Shown piece by piece: positions 1 to 12,700 of a DNA stretch of 64,000 bases. Every line of letters starts with the position of its first letter. Position 1 is the stretch's first letter. A program made the position numbers and the translations under genes. The DNA is from Urechis unicinctus. Its lineage: Eukaryota; Annelida; Polychaeta; Xenopneusta; Urechidae. The stretch is from contig CM067346.1 in assembly GCA_034190875.2 (NCBI GenBank), forward strand, positions 14,965,285-15,029,284. The letters run 5' to 3'. The notes under the pieces are model-generated. The model did no database searches. It was not told the DNA's origin and saw nothing but the letters and a program-made list of their open reading frames with translations.

Positions 1-557
1 TTGAAATTTAAAACCAAAAAATAGGTCACCGTGACCGTGGAGTAGCATTCAAAGTGGTTATCCCTGAGTTATATCGCCAGCCTCCTAAATTCCTCTATCA
101 AAAATACCACGAGTGAAGAGGCAGCTTATAAATTATGAATCTTATCTACCTCAGAAACCCAAGCACAGTACATTATGATCAGCGATGACCCATGTCATCA
201 TAACGAATTGGAGTTGCTGTCATCGCCTGGACTTCGACCCATTGGATTTCGCCATTTGGACAGCTATTCAAAGGATAACGCGACAAATCTGGTCAAACTA
301 ATCAGCACATTGAAACAGCCTACAGCTGACTAAACTAGAAAACACGATATTTGGAAAGATTTACCCAACTCCATTTGAGCGAACACTATGTAAGCTGACG
401 CTACATACTTCGGTCGAGCTCGATACAGAACACAAGGAGATCCAAAGCCGCGTTAAACGTCTGAATCGTTCAACATTCTGGTCGACCCAAAGAACGGATA
501 AACACAAACGATATAACTTCACCTGAATTAACAGACGCGACCTGTCTAAAGCGGGTG
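1..557. other. 5' flank of the enoyl-CoA isomerase-like gene
   Basis: I see no gene here. The frame of the first coding exon stays open for some distance upstream of 558, so a more upstream start or a 5' exon cannot be excluded, but nothing recognisable is encoded. Confidence 0.4.
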
Positions 558-2001
558 ATGGCCGAGAGAGACGCAGGTTATGGCGTTCATGTTGACTGGC
601 GTTACATGCCCGTTGCTGTGGTTAGAATGCGGATGGGCAAGAACGCTATCAACGCCGACTTCGTACGCGAGATGAACGCAGCCCTAGACGCGGTTCTAGC
701 GTAAGTACGCTTGCAAGTACTCACGACAATCAATTTCTCCAGTACAGGAACTGTCTTAACCGCATTGATGCGGATGCTAGCAATTGTTATATATTGCTCT
801 GTCATCTATCTAGCGGTGAAAACCGTATAACTAAATATGAAGATTGCAGCTGGTTCGTGCAATTAATGGGTAGATAAAAGCAAGATGAACCTTTTGTTAA
901 TAATCAAGAAAAACCTGTTTTATGTGTGTTGTCACAGGCGCCCTGACGTGCGGGCGTTGGTGACGACAGGCGAGGGGAAGTTCTACTGTAACGGCATCGA
1001 CCTGGACTTCATGAGCACGCTAGCTCAGCAGCACCCCGGAGCTGTGGCCGAGTTCGCCGACAAACAATGGCGTACTTTGCAGTGGCGGATTTTGTTCTTT
1101 CCAATGCCAACCATAGCAGCTATAAACGGTTAAGTTGACGCTTTATTAACAGACCTTGAACGCTGACATTGTCTGCTTCACATATACAGGCACTGAGAGT
1201 ATTAGTTTCGCTATGAGTGTTCACTCAAGCCTCATCTCATATGTGAAGACGCCACCTGTGGCCTGCGTGTTGCTTTGTCAAAGCGTCTCTGAAAACCTCG
1301 TGGAATTCTCTGATTGATTCGAAGGCGTGGTCGCCTCAACAAATCAGATGATTTTCTCTTTAACAGACCCCAAGACGTTGAACTAACAATCCCAGCTTTT
1401 TTTGATTTCATGGTATCGTCGCCTGATGACGGTCGTGTGTTACACGTTATTTCATGATCACAACACAGCTGGTCGGAGTGAGCCCTCTTAGGGTAGATAT
1501 AAACAGTTTGCGTGGACAGCAAAGCCATGTTTCCTAATTCCCCGCTCTCCAATATCACGAACTCTCTTTTAGTGTCGCATGTTAACATATTATACTGTAT
1601 ATATTATCAATCGGACCCGTCCTCTATATGTGTGAAAACATTGTATTGCCTATTGATAAGAGTGTACTTGGTCAGCAAAAGTGTTCGTAGTGATGGATAA
1701 ATAAAATGTTTAAGTAACTTCTTGCAATTGTGGTATTTGTATTTTGATTACTTATTGACTACCTGTGTGTACAGGTCACGCGTTTGGTGGAGGGGCTGTG
1801 TTTACTCTCCACCATGACTTACGCGTTATGTCGACAAAGCGAGGCTGGTGGAACACCAATGAAGTTCATCTCGGAATTCGCTTCCCCACGAAAACCCTAC
1901 AGCTCGCCAGGTCTGTTGGAGGTGCTCGATAAAAACAGCAGGCGCTCGGTTTCCGATGCAAAGCTATCGATCGCCGAGCCGCTATATATATCGCCAAGTC
2001 G

Positions 2002-2046
<45 letters not shown>

Positions 2047-2290
2047 TAGGATATATATAGAGATAGATATATATATAGAGATAGAGATATACATATAGAT
2101 ATATACACATATACGAGAGAGATATAGATATACATACATACAGACATATATAGAGAGATATATACAGAGAGATATATATATATAGATATATATATACATA
2201 TAGATTACATACATATATATATAGAGATAGAGATATCGAGATAGACATATATATATATATATATATATATACATCTACATATATATACAT

Positions 2291-2326
<36 letters not shown>

Positions 2327-2331
2327 GTATA

Positions 2332-2428
<97 letters not shown>

Positions 2429-2976
2429 TAGTATGTATAGATAGTGGCTTGGGGCTCGGGTGCTGTTCAGATGCTTAGCATCGGAAACCGAGCGCCTGTG
2501 AATCAAGCGCTGTATCGATTTAGCGGTTGTACATTCGGAAGCTAATTGACGTCAGAAACCGAACGCCTGTGTTTAAAAACCATGCTCCTAAATAACTAGT
2601 TTAACCAGGTCATTTATCGAAGACCTGTCTTTGTGTTCAAAATGTTACATTCGTCAGGCTCACCAAGTTATGAATGAGTTTTTACATCAGAATGAAGCTA
2701 TCAGAAGAAACCTTCCACGAGGCAGTCGTCATGGGCCGCAGATACACAGGAGAGACCGCCGTCAGTAACCGTGTGGTACAGAGGGTGTGCGCGGAGCCTG
2801 GTGACGTGGTCCAAGAGGCAGTCGATCTGGCTTTGTCTCTGGTCAAATCACGTGGGTACGATCGTGAGACGATAGCGGGAGTCAAGGAGAATGCGTACGA
2901 GGCCGTGAGGAAGACCCCAGATAGGACTGATTCTAACGCAAACAGATTCTCTTCTATGAAGACCAGTAATCTGTGA
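558..2976 (+). CDS. Enoyl-CoA hydratase/isomerase family protein (enoyl-CoA delta-isomerase type)
   Basis: Four exons: 558-700, 938-1128, 1775-1910, 2691-2976. All introns are GT-AG and phases match (2, 1, 2), giving about 251 aa, the usual length of single-domain crotonase-fold isomerases. The protein shows [14 protein letters not shown] near the N-terminus, then [17 protein letters not shown] (first oxyanion-hole strand), [19 protein letters not shown] across the exon 2/3 junction (second oxyanion glycines) and NEVHLGIRF. These are family hallmarks. Enzymes of this fold shift or hydrate the double bond of enoyl-CoA esters during fatty-acid beta-oxidation. The C-terminus ends in SNL, close to the peroxisomal PTS1 tripeptide, so a peroxisomal location is possible but inferred. 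The start at 558 is chosen because ATG is followed by G and precedes the first conserved strand. Introns 2 and 3 hold a small inverted-repeat element and a TA microsatellite. The gene converges with PNPT1. Confidence 0.88.
1210..1512 (-). mobile_element. MITE-like element in intron 2 of the isomerase gene
   Basis: About 300 bp similar, in reverse orientation, to elements at 22938-23273 and 43487-43801. Shared tracts include the GGCGACGATACC-like block, a GATTGG/GAGGCG block and an end reading CCTCTTAGGGTAGATATAAAC, a decayed form of the family end CTCTTAGCGAAGCTATAAAC. No coding capacity, so it looks non-autonomous. Confidence 0.6.
1939..2498. repeat. TA microsatellite bracketed by a 21-bp perfect inverted repeat
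   Basis: A TA-rich simple repeat with GA interruptions fills about 1982-2428 in intron 3 of the isomerase gene. It is flanked by exact inverted arms at 1939-1959 and 2478-2498, which contain GGCGCTCGGTTTCC and its complement. With one mismatch the arms extend inward by about 5-6 bp. A related third copy of the arm lies at about 2551-2571. Confidence 0.85.
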
Positions 2977-3736
2977 TTGTGTGACAGTTATCGGTAATCG
3001 TGGTATACTGAATGTAACAGTATTTATCACATATGATTGCATTATAATAAGGAAACCAATGTCACAGCTGTGGTGCTTATGTTATGAATTGTTCTCAAAG
3101 CTACGAAATCTGGAATTTCGTGAAAAAAAAACGCCATCCGTTATTATTTTCTTCAAAATAATATAATGTGTCGAGTTCTTGGTACATGTCAACATTATGA
3201 TAAGAGGATCAGGACATAATTATCATAACGTGTACAACATGACATAGGGAAGTCATAACGCGTGTATCATTTTTCAATTGAAATATATGCGGACTGAAGT
3301 TGTGTTCCTTTACCAATGTACAATTGTTATTCATGATTTGTCATAAATTTAAGGTACGACCTGTCAATGGAGAATGCATAAGTTATTACCTCCTATCCGA
3401 CCATAGAAACACAAGGGAAGCCAATTAATACCACACACGATTCAGTAACACATTGACATGTGTTCATGCAACATTGCAAAACAACATGTTTGATCGATTA
3501 AATTGGAGCACAGATCAACAACAAATCTGTAATTGAGTGATAAAATACACAAAGGACCAAAAACAAATCTAGAAGAATAAATTGCTGTACCTATAGCTTA
3601 CAATTTCAAACCCACAACGCCCATTCCCCTTTGCCACCCCCTAACAGAAAATCTACTGCTTTTAATAACTGCACACTAGATTTCCATCCTCTCCCTTCCT
3701 GCATCATCAACCCATCCCTACTACAGCATCTCGTTG
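2977..3736. other. Convergent intergenic region
   Basis: Holds the 3' untranslated regions of two genes transcribed toward each other. I see no coding exon. An AATAAA at about 3574-3579 on the + strand could serve the upstream gene, but it is 600 bp from the stop, so this is weak. Confidence 0.4.
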
Positions 3737-6700
3737 TCATGACGAGGATGCTAATAAGTTCTTTATGGCCGCCGTTCTCCCTTGTAGCACCTTCCGAGAC
3801 AGCCTCATCTTGCCCGTGGCCGGGTCGCGTCCAAAATATTTCACTGAGATCTCTTGACCCACAGCCAGCTTGAGGACGCTCGGATGGGAAATCTAGCAAC
3901 ATCGACAGAATCTTCATCAATCACAGAGATCTCGTGCTCAAAAACCTGGACGCTGATGATTATTCCAACAAACAATAAATGCCAAGATAATCAAAAAGTA
4001 GAATTCATGATTCCAGAACAAGCTAATCGGTCCAGGACATTTCATTTTCCCTTTAGCTGAGATACACATGTCTGAGATTCAGCATGTATATCTGGAATAG
4101 GTTAACTCCAGTGGCAACTAATCAAACTTCAATGGATTTTTTTCGGATCAAACTTTTATATGACAAGTGGTAAATTTTTGTCCAATGTAAGCCAGAGGCA
4201 GAGTACTGAAGATGGAGATGAAGAGGATGAAGCAGGAGAGAAGCTGTCATCGGGAACTCACCTTACGGTGGTCGAGTTGCGAGTTGTGAATGAGCACGGG
4301 ACTTTGGTCCTTGTAGAGTTGAACCATGACACCAAAGTCTCTGATAACAGATTCCAAAATGACACAAGCATGAAAATGACAAAAGAACTGTCAAGGAAAT
4401 ATTTATAACCATAAGTGATTATTTGTTCACTGAAACAAAGCTGTTTGTGGTGAAGTCTTACGAATGAAACGCAGCCTCAAACATCTGATAAATAAATAAC
4501 ATCAAATGTCTAAGTGCCGGCATTTCAGATGCCTCCCGGATGAAGCTGTGTGCACTAGGTGGAATGAATGACCCAGCCCTAAGACTTAGGCGACGATCTC
4601 ACCTCATCTCCACTACGGTTGCCTGGTAGATGCCACCAAAGTCCAACACTGGCTCCTTCTACAAAGACACACAAAACGTTCAACACAGGCATGAGATGTA
4701 TGAACAAAATTTATACCATAACTGACACAAATAAGGCACTCTGCACAATGGCAACCTATTGATGTCACAACAACAAGTCTACTTATATGGAGGATATCGA
4801 ACAGGAAAATGAACTGAAAACACCTCCCAATTGACCTTAATGGCTTGAACAATTGTTCATAACTAATGGTGCTAAGAATTACAGGATGGTGACAGTTGGT
4901 TATGAGGGCAACAACAGTTCATATATTACATTATCAGCGAGAAGCTGTTTGATTATCTCCTGGGCCTCATCCATGGCCAACTGGTTCGGGGCAAATACTG
5001 AGAAGCTCTGTTCATCCTTCTGGCTAACAGTGACACCTGGTGGAGGGAAACATACAGAACAACGTCAAAACAACATTAAAATAATGGCACACAATTTCAC
5101 TATCAACACATTCCAAACAACCCATAGACAAGATACATAAAAAAAATATTCCATATTGTCAAATATAGTCCAACCTCTGTCAAAGATGTCAATAGATAGC
5201 ATTAAGTGTCAATTTGAGTATTTTTGAAACTAAGAGTTATCATATATTCTCTTCACCTCCTAATGCATAGAAAAATTCAATGAGCATCCTAAAAAAATAG
5301 ATTGAAGATAGGATTCAATATGAACATCAGAGGTTTGCCATAAGATAAACGCCGCCCACTTGGATTCCCACTCCCTCGCTTGCTCCACACCATCACCTGT
5401 TTCTGCCAGGATCTTCTTCAGATTGTAGCCCCCTATCCCAATCAGTGCTGCCCGCTTGGCTGGCATCACTTCTAGTGTCTCGACTACAGGCCGGTTCTCC
5501 TTGGCTTCCTCCCTGGGTGAGCTCAGCGTGCCGGACATGATGTCGAGAACCCTGTGAATGCCATCCGTACCTCGATTGACGGCCTCCAGGGCGATGTCCA
5601 GCGGCAGACCACTCAGCTTAATGTCTGCCTGTGTTTTATAAAACAACACGTGGCATGAAGTATTACACTTAGCATGATATCAAGCTAAGAAACCCACAGG
5701 GTACAAAGCTTAGGAACCAACACAATATCAAACTACGAAACCCACACAATATCAAACCACGAAACCCACAAGATATCAAGTTATGAAACCCACACGATAT
5801 CAAGCTACAAAACCCACACAATGTCAAACTATGAAACCAACACAATATCAAACTACGAAACCCGCACGATATCAAGCTATGAAACCCACATGATATCAAG
5901 CTACGAAACCCACACAATGTCAAACTATGAAACCCACACAATATCAAACAACGAAACCCACACGATATCAAGCTATGAAACCCACACGATATCAAGCTAC
6001 GAAACCCACACAATGTCAAACTATGAAACCCACACAATATCAAACTATGAAACCCACACAATATCAAGCTATGGAACCCACATGATATCAAACTACGAAA
6101 CCCACACAATGTCAAACTATGAAACCCACACAATATCAAACTATGAAACCCACACGATATCCATCTATGAAACCCACACGATATCAAACTACGAAACCCA
6201 CAGGATATCAAGCCACAAAACCACATGATATCAAACTAAACACACAAACCAAGCTACACACGATATCAAGCCACAAAACAACATGATATCAAGCTATGGT
6301 AAACACACAATATCAAGCTAATTAACCCACACGATATCCAGCTATGAAACCCACACAATATCAAACTACGAAACCCACACGATATCAAGCTATGAAACCC
6401 ACACCTTTCAAGCCCACACAATCAAGCCACAAGACCACAAGATATCAAGCTATGGTAAACACACAATATCAAGCTAATCAACCCACACAATATTAATGCA
6501 ATAACACCTAGATACAGAGACAGGGCAATAACACACATCCTCACAGTGACATAAGATTGATAACCGACCTGGAGGGCAGTGATTCCTGATCTGGTGCCAC
6601 TGATCTTAAAGTCCATATCACCCAAGTAATCCTCGATCCCCTGTCACACACATCACAGAAAACATATAACATCTTCTCATCATACACACCTGTACTCGTA

Positions 6701-9700
6701 GTACCATGCAGGATGAGGACATTGACACTGCCTGGGTTACCACTTGGCCAAAATAACATTAATTTTTGCCGGTAGGTTCTCCATGCCATAAATTACGAAG
6801 TCTCCAACCGAGAATTCATCACCCAGAAATGTACGTAACATGTGACAATATGCAACACTGGGTTTAAGATCTTAAAAGTCAATGGCAACATTTTAGGTGA
6901 AGGCTCAAAAATTCATGACAGTAAGTCACATCAGTCTAGAGTCACAGAACGCCATGACAACATGTCATACCAACCGCGAGTTGCTATGACAGCAAGACAC
7001 AACCATCAATAGATGCTGTGACAATAAGACACACCCACCAATTGATGCTGTGTCAATAAGACACACCCATCAATTGATGCTGTGTCAATAAGACACACCC
7101 ATCAATCGTTGTTATAGCAACAAGACACATCCACAAGTAGACACTGTGACAACAAGACACACCCACCACTAGATGCTGTGTTATCAAGACACACCCATCT
7201 ACATAGTTTATGTCAACAAGACAAAAATAGACACCATGACAACAAGACACACCCACAAATAGACACCATGACAACAAGACACACCCACCAGTAGATCTGT
7301 GAGGAGCTGGTAACGACCCATCTCGTTGGTGACAGGGTCAGTGTCTGTGATGAGGCCTATCGCCACACCTGCTGCAGCTTCACTGATCGGTACACCTGAA
7401 ATCAAGTTAAGATAACTAAGTCAGGGACGTATATGCAGGTTGAATGAAGTAAACTGTATGTGAAGTGACATATCTACTTCGTTCACTGTGTTTGATTGTG
7501 TACAGATACAGCGGACTCACCAGCATCCATCAGAGCCAGACTCCCAGCACAGATAGCCGCCATAGAGGATGAACCTGAGATTGACACAAACAGGTCATCA
7601 CTCTCAGCTGATGAAAGCAAAAAACTACAATCACCAGCAAATCATTTCAACCGTAGCCTTACAAAGAACGAATGGCTGGACAATTAAACAAAGGATTGAC
7701 GGTCAAACTAATATCAATACCTACACACACCACACTCAGACATTAAACATGAACATTGATCACCAGCCACACACATACAGAAGCATACACAACACTCACC
7801 GTTTGACTCGAGCACCTCCGCACTGAGACGGATGGCAAACGGGTTGTTAGAAGGCACCACCGCCCTCAGTCCCTTCTCAGCCAGGGCCCCTGATGACACA
7901 AGGTCAATTTAGTGTCACGACTAAATATGACAGCGGGAGATAAATTGATATTACACAGGGGCATTGATATCAAGCTACTGTTGACAACAAAGTTAACTTA
8001 GAAAACAATGATCATGTTTTGGTCAAGAAACACACCCACCAATCACTTGTTTAAGCCTGGCAGTATGGGCAAATAAATGTTTAACAATAAAAATGGTCAG
8101 CTGAACACAGTTAATATTTACCATGACCAATCTCTCTCCTGCCGAACCCGCCTGCTCGCCCTGTTTCATTTGTGGCATAAGGGGGAAACTGCAAACGGAT
8201 GCAAGGCAAACCAAAGTCATTTCATATTGAAACGTAGCATTCATGGAACATTTATAGATATGTCTAAATTACAAATCTATAAAACCTCATAATGTAAAAA
8301 GAAATTCTTCTCCTTCATCCCACTGTAACAAACAATAAACAACCACATAGTTCACTCACATGGCAGCTGCAACTACAGCATTGATAACAACAGTACATGC
8401 CTTCATATTCTGAGAGTAATACTACAATATTCTGAGAGTTATACTATGTTATTCTGAGAGTAATACTCAATATTCTGAGAGTAATACTATGTTATTCTGA
8501 GAGTAATACTACAATATTCTGAGAGTAATACTATGTTATTCTGAGAGTAATACTCAATATTATCTGAGAGTAATACTGTTATTCTGAGAGTAATACTTTG
8601 TTATTCTGAGAGTAATACTACAATATTCTGAGAGTAATACCACATTATTCTGAGAATAATACAACAACATTCTGATATTTATACAAAGTTAATCTGAGAA
8701 TAATACTATCCATTAACTTGGACTTTTTTCCATCTGAACTAACCTCATTATGGCAGAGACAGTGTCAACTTTAGCAGCTGAGTCTGGGGAGTCAAAGGTC
8801 AGCGTACAGAGCACCTACATCAACCGTGACAACACAATATAATGTACAACAAGGGAGCATGTGGTGTACAGCATGTGGTGTACAGCTTCTTGTGACGAAT
8901 GAAGGTGAGCAACCACCTACCTGTGTCTGTCCTCGCTGGAAGAGAGCTGAGCCATGCAGGGGAGGGTACATATTGGCCTGACAGCTGATCGGTCGAAGAT
9001 CCCTCAACCCACGACCATCACATCTACAGCAGCCACAGGGCACAGACGCAACAGGATATATACAGCAATACAGGGCAATAAGGAGGCAGGACACAGTGAG
9101 AGTTACATAGGACAATAATGCAATTAGGGTACAAAGGACACAGGACAACACAAGACAATTAGGATATAAAGGACACAGGACAACACAAGGCAATTAGGGT
9201 ATAAAGGACACAGGACAACACAAGGCAATTAGGGTATAAAGGACACAGGACAACACAAAGAATTTAGGATATAAAGGACACAGGACAAGACAAGGCAATT
9301 AGGATATAAAGGACACAGAACAACACAAGGCAATTAGGGTAACGACACAGCACACAACAGGACAATTATGGGTTACGACACAGGACAACACAGGACAACA
9401 CAGAACAATGAAAGGATATAATTATATGATACCTAACTCTTCACTAGTATTTCATGAGTGGTTCACAGGGAAAATTTGGTTTTCTTCAAGGTTATAACAT
9501 CATATCAACTAGCCACATGGAATGCAGAATTCATTGAGTTTTGAAAACGTGCTGTAGAATGGAAGTACCCACCTTGTTTGAGTATCTAAGATGAGACGAC
9601 GGAACAGCGCCTTGTAAGATTTATCAAAGGCCTGAGCAATCTGCCCCCTCTCCTCAACTAACTCGGGTGATCTCCCTGTGAATAAAGAGTGATCAGCATT

Positions 9701-12700
9701 TATCTTAAACATGTGTGATCAACATTATAATTCTGTTCATAACCTTCGTAAAGAACATATGTGTCCACAAGACATTAATGAATGATTGACTCACTGAGTA
9801 TTTCATTAACATTCTGCCTTCACAGCTTGAACAGCATTGTCTCTTGAGAACTGAAGACAAACACGCAGCTTACTATTAACAGCATTGTCTCTTGAATAAA
9901 GACGATCACGCAGCTTCCTCCCTTAATAGCAGGCTTGTACCATCTCCCCCTCGCTTTTAGCAGGCATTCCAGCAACCTCCTCCCTTACCTAGCAGGCTTG
10001 TGTCTCCCCCTCTCTTACCTAGCAGGCATGAGTCTCCCCCTCCCTTACCTAGCAGGCATGTGTCTCCCCTTCCCTTACCTAGCAGGCATGTGTCCCCCCT
10101 CCCTCCCTCACCCATATGTTTGTTACCTGCTTTCATAAAGCTTACAACCAGCCCCACATGCACTTCCATGTTTGCATTCTGTGCTAGATAAACCAAATGA
10201 CCAACACACTGGGAGAATAAAAAAAAGTACTTAACGCTAAGGAAGGTGGACATGGGGGCTATGTGGGCTGGTGTTACTGCCTGTTATGGAAGGTGTATGG
10301 GATAATGTTATGGAGCGTACCGAGGTGAGGGGGTCATCAAAATCGGTCAATAAAGATACACAAAATTTTGGAACGACCCCTCCTATTCATTTACAACAAG
10401 TTACAAGACTGATCAAGATAGCAATCAACCAATGTTTCTTTATCAGCCGATTATTTCCATGTGCTGCACATAATAACAGCAATTCCATGTGGAACATCTT
10501 GTTTGAAAGCAGGCAGCTTTCTGGGGAATAAAAAGTCTCCCTTGTTGCAAGAAATCCAATAGGCTTAGCAACCTGCAGACATCAGCCCACGGTGTTACAC
10601 TATGTTATTTTCACGGTTTATTATACCACTTAATGTAGACCCAGACACCCACCCATGTTGTGTCATGATAGGGCTGGTCAATAAACTACCAAAGTTTGGC
10701 GAGTGCTAACTCACCAACCATGTCACACTAAATAAATGCCACCTGGCCTTGGCCTTATCAGCCTGCACTTATTCACGGTAGAATACGGTAGATGTATTTA
10801 TTGAGAAAATATAAATATATATCATGCAACCAAAACATCTAATCTACGACCAAAACCACGGAAGACGGCTCAGAAGTACTAACCTTATGAAGGGAGCTGT
10901 CTGTCAATATCACCTTCAATCTCTGGGAAGACAAGCTTTAATAGGAATATAATAAAATACCGTAGAATGCAGATTAAATGTTATAACAACATGTGAAGCC
11001 AGCTAAATCATTCACCGTGATGAATATAAGCTTAAAAAGCCAGATAGAAGAATGTTAATAAACAGATTATCCTCATAAAAGTAATTAGTAAAGATTATTC
11101 TTAATTTCACATGGTAAGGCCAATTTAATTGGCAGAATCGGATTCACAATGTGTACAACTGAGAGCGGAATCTAGACCACTGCTGTATGTGTATTTTGTA
11201 TATCAGAGCAACTCACTCTGCCACCAGCTCTGTAAGATCTGTGGACAGGGCCTCTGGGGTATCAAACGCTCTCTTCTCACGACCATGGTTTCTGGCCATG
11301 TCCGTCAGATGACTGATAATGTTCTGTGATTCCTGCACGCCTGCCGTCAGTGCTGCACAGAAATCGTCACTGGCCACCCTCTCACCCGAGGCCTCCAGCA
11401 TCACTGGTCAACATATCAGAGCAGTGGATCAAAATTATGACATAAGCTTTGAAACAGCTGCGGTATATTAGATAAAATATATGACGAAATATCTCATGGT
11501 CAGGCAACATAGCCTAGGTATTGCACATTTGTTATCAATGAAGGCAAAACAAGTGTGGCGTCTTATAAAAGATGATATTAACTTTCAATATCACAATCAG
11601 GCTTCACAGAACTTGTCAGTTGGCTATATACTGACATATACCATAATTACACATGCACTTTTCAATGCCAGAATATAAATGCTATAAGGGTAACCATCTG
11701 TCAAAATCAATGTTGAGAGCATATTCCACAAGGGCACAGCCATCTTGAATATGTTCAATCAAACAACTCCACTGCTGACATGTGAGCTTTGACATGCCAC
11801 AGAGTCCGGAAACCTCCCGGGCCTATATAGTCTAAATGTCCATGTAAATTTCTAGCTCCAGTCAAACGGTAATATAAATATATACCTCAGACGTCTTGTA
11901 GGGCTAGTAAATTTCATTTTTCAAGGCAAATTGGAGTGCGACTTCTACATGAGTGTGAGTTATACACAAGGTAATATGGAATATGTGTTGTGAAACGATT
12001 TCAGGTAACCTCTAATCAGTATCTGAGAGCAACTTACCTATTTTATTATCAGCCATGGCAGCTATGACAAGGTTGAGTGAGCTAGAGGCAAGCTGCTTAC
12101 GAGTGGGGTTGATGGCCACCTGACTCCCAATAAGGCCAACACGGACGGCACCTGTAACCATAGGACAGGTGAGACAAGATTAGTGGGATGTGATGTCTGA
12201 AGCAGGAGATCTGAGACAAGTGGGGCATGAGAAGCAGCATAGGACAGGTGAGACTTACGACATGTTAGACAGGAAAGACGAGACCATACAGATGAAACAG
12301 TACAGGATCAGGACAGGTGGGTTAAGTAAGGAAAGAATGGTGTTTAACGGCACACCAACACTCATGTGTTATATGGTGCCAAGAAAGGTAAATAGATAAG
12401 ATTGACCTGGTTAAGCAGCCGCCTTCAAGGATAAATGGAAATGGAGATGGAAAAAGATAGAAATGGAAACGAATATCCTAGGGCAAGCCACCACCACCCA
12501 ATTGACTGAACCAGTCCATTCCAGCCTCTCGTCTAAGTGAAATCAGGGGTCAAAGTGGTGTGTTGCAGACATGGCCTACAAAAGGACTGCTCCACTCAAA
12601 CACATGGATCCCATTCTCCACAGACACAAGTCATAACCCACGGCCAACAGGTTGCCCCCAATTAGTCGCCTCTTATGACATGCAGAAGGATACAGTGGGC

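Noticed and set aside
1982-2506. Long Tyr-Ile repeat open frames on both strands
   Set aside because: Pure translation of a TA microsatellite inside an intron.
5669-6228. 185-residue Cys-Gly-Phe-His-Ser-Leu repeat protein and its opposite-strand partner
   Set aside because: A 24-bp minisatellite in a PNPT1 intron; open only because the period is a multiple of three.
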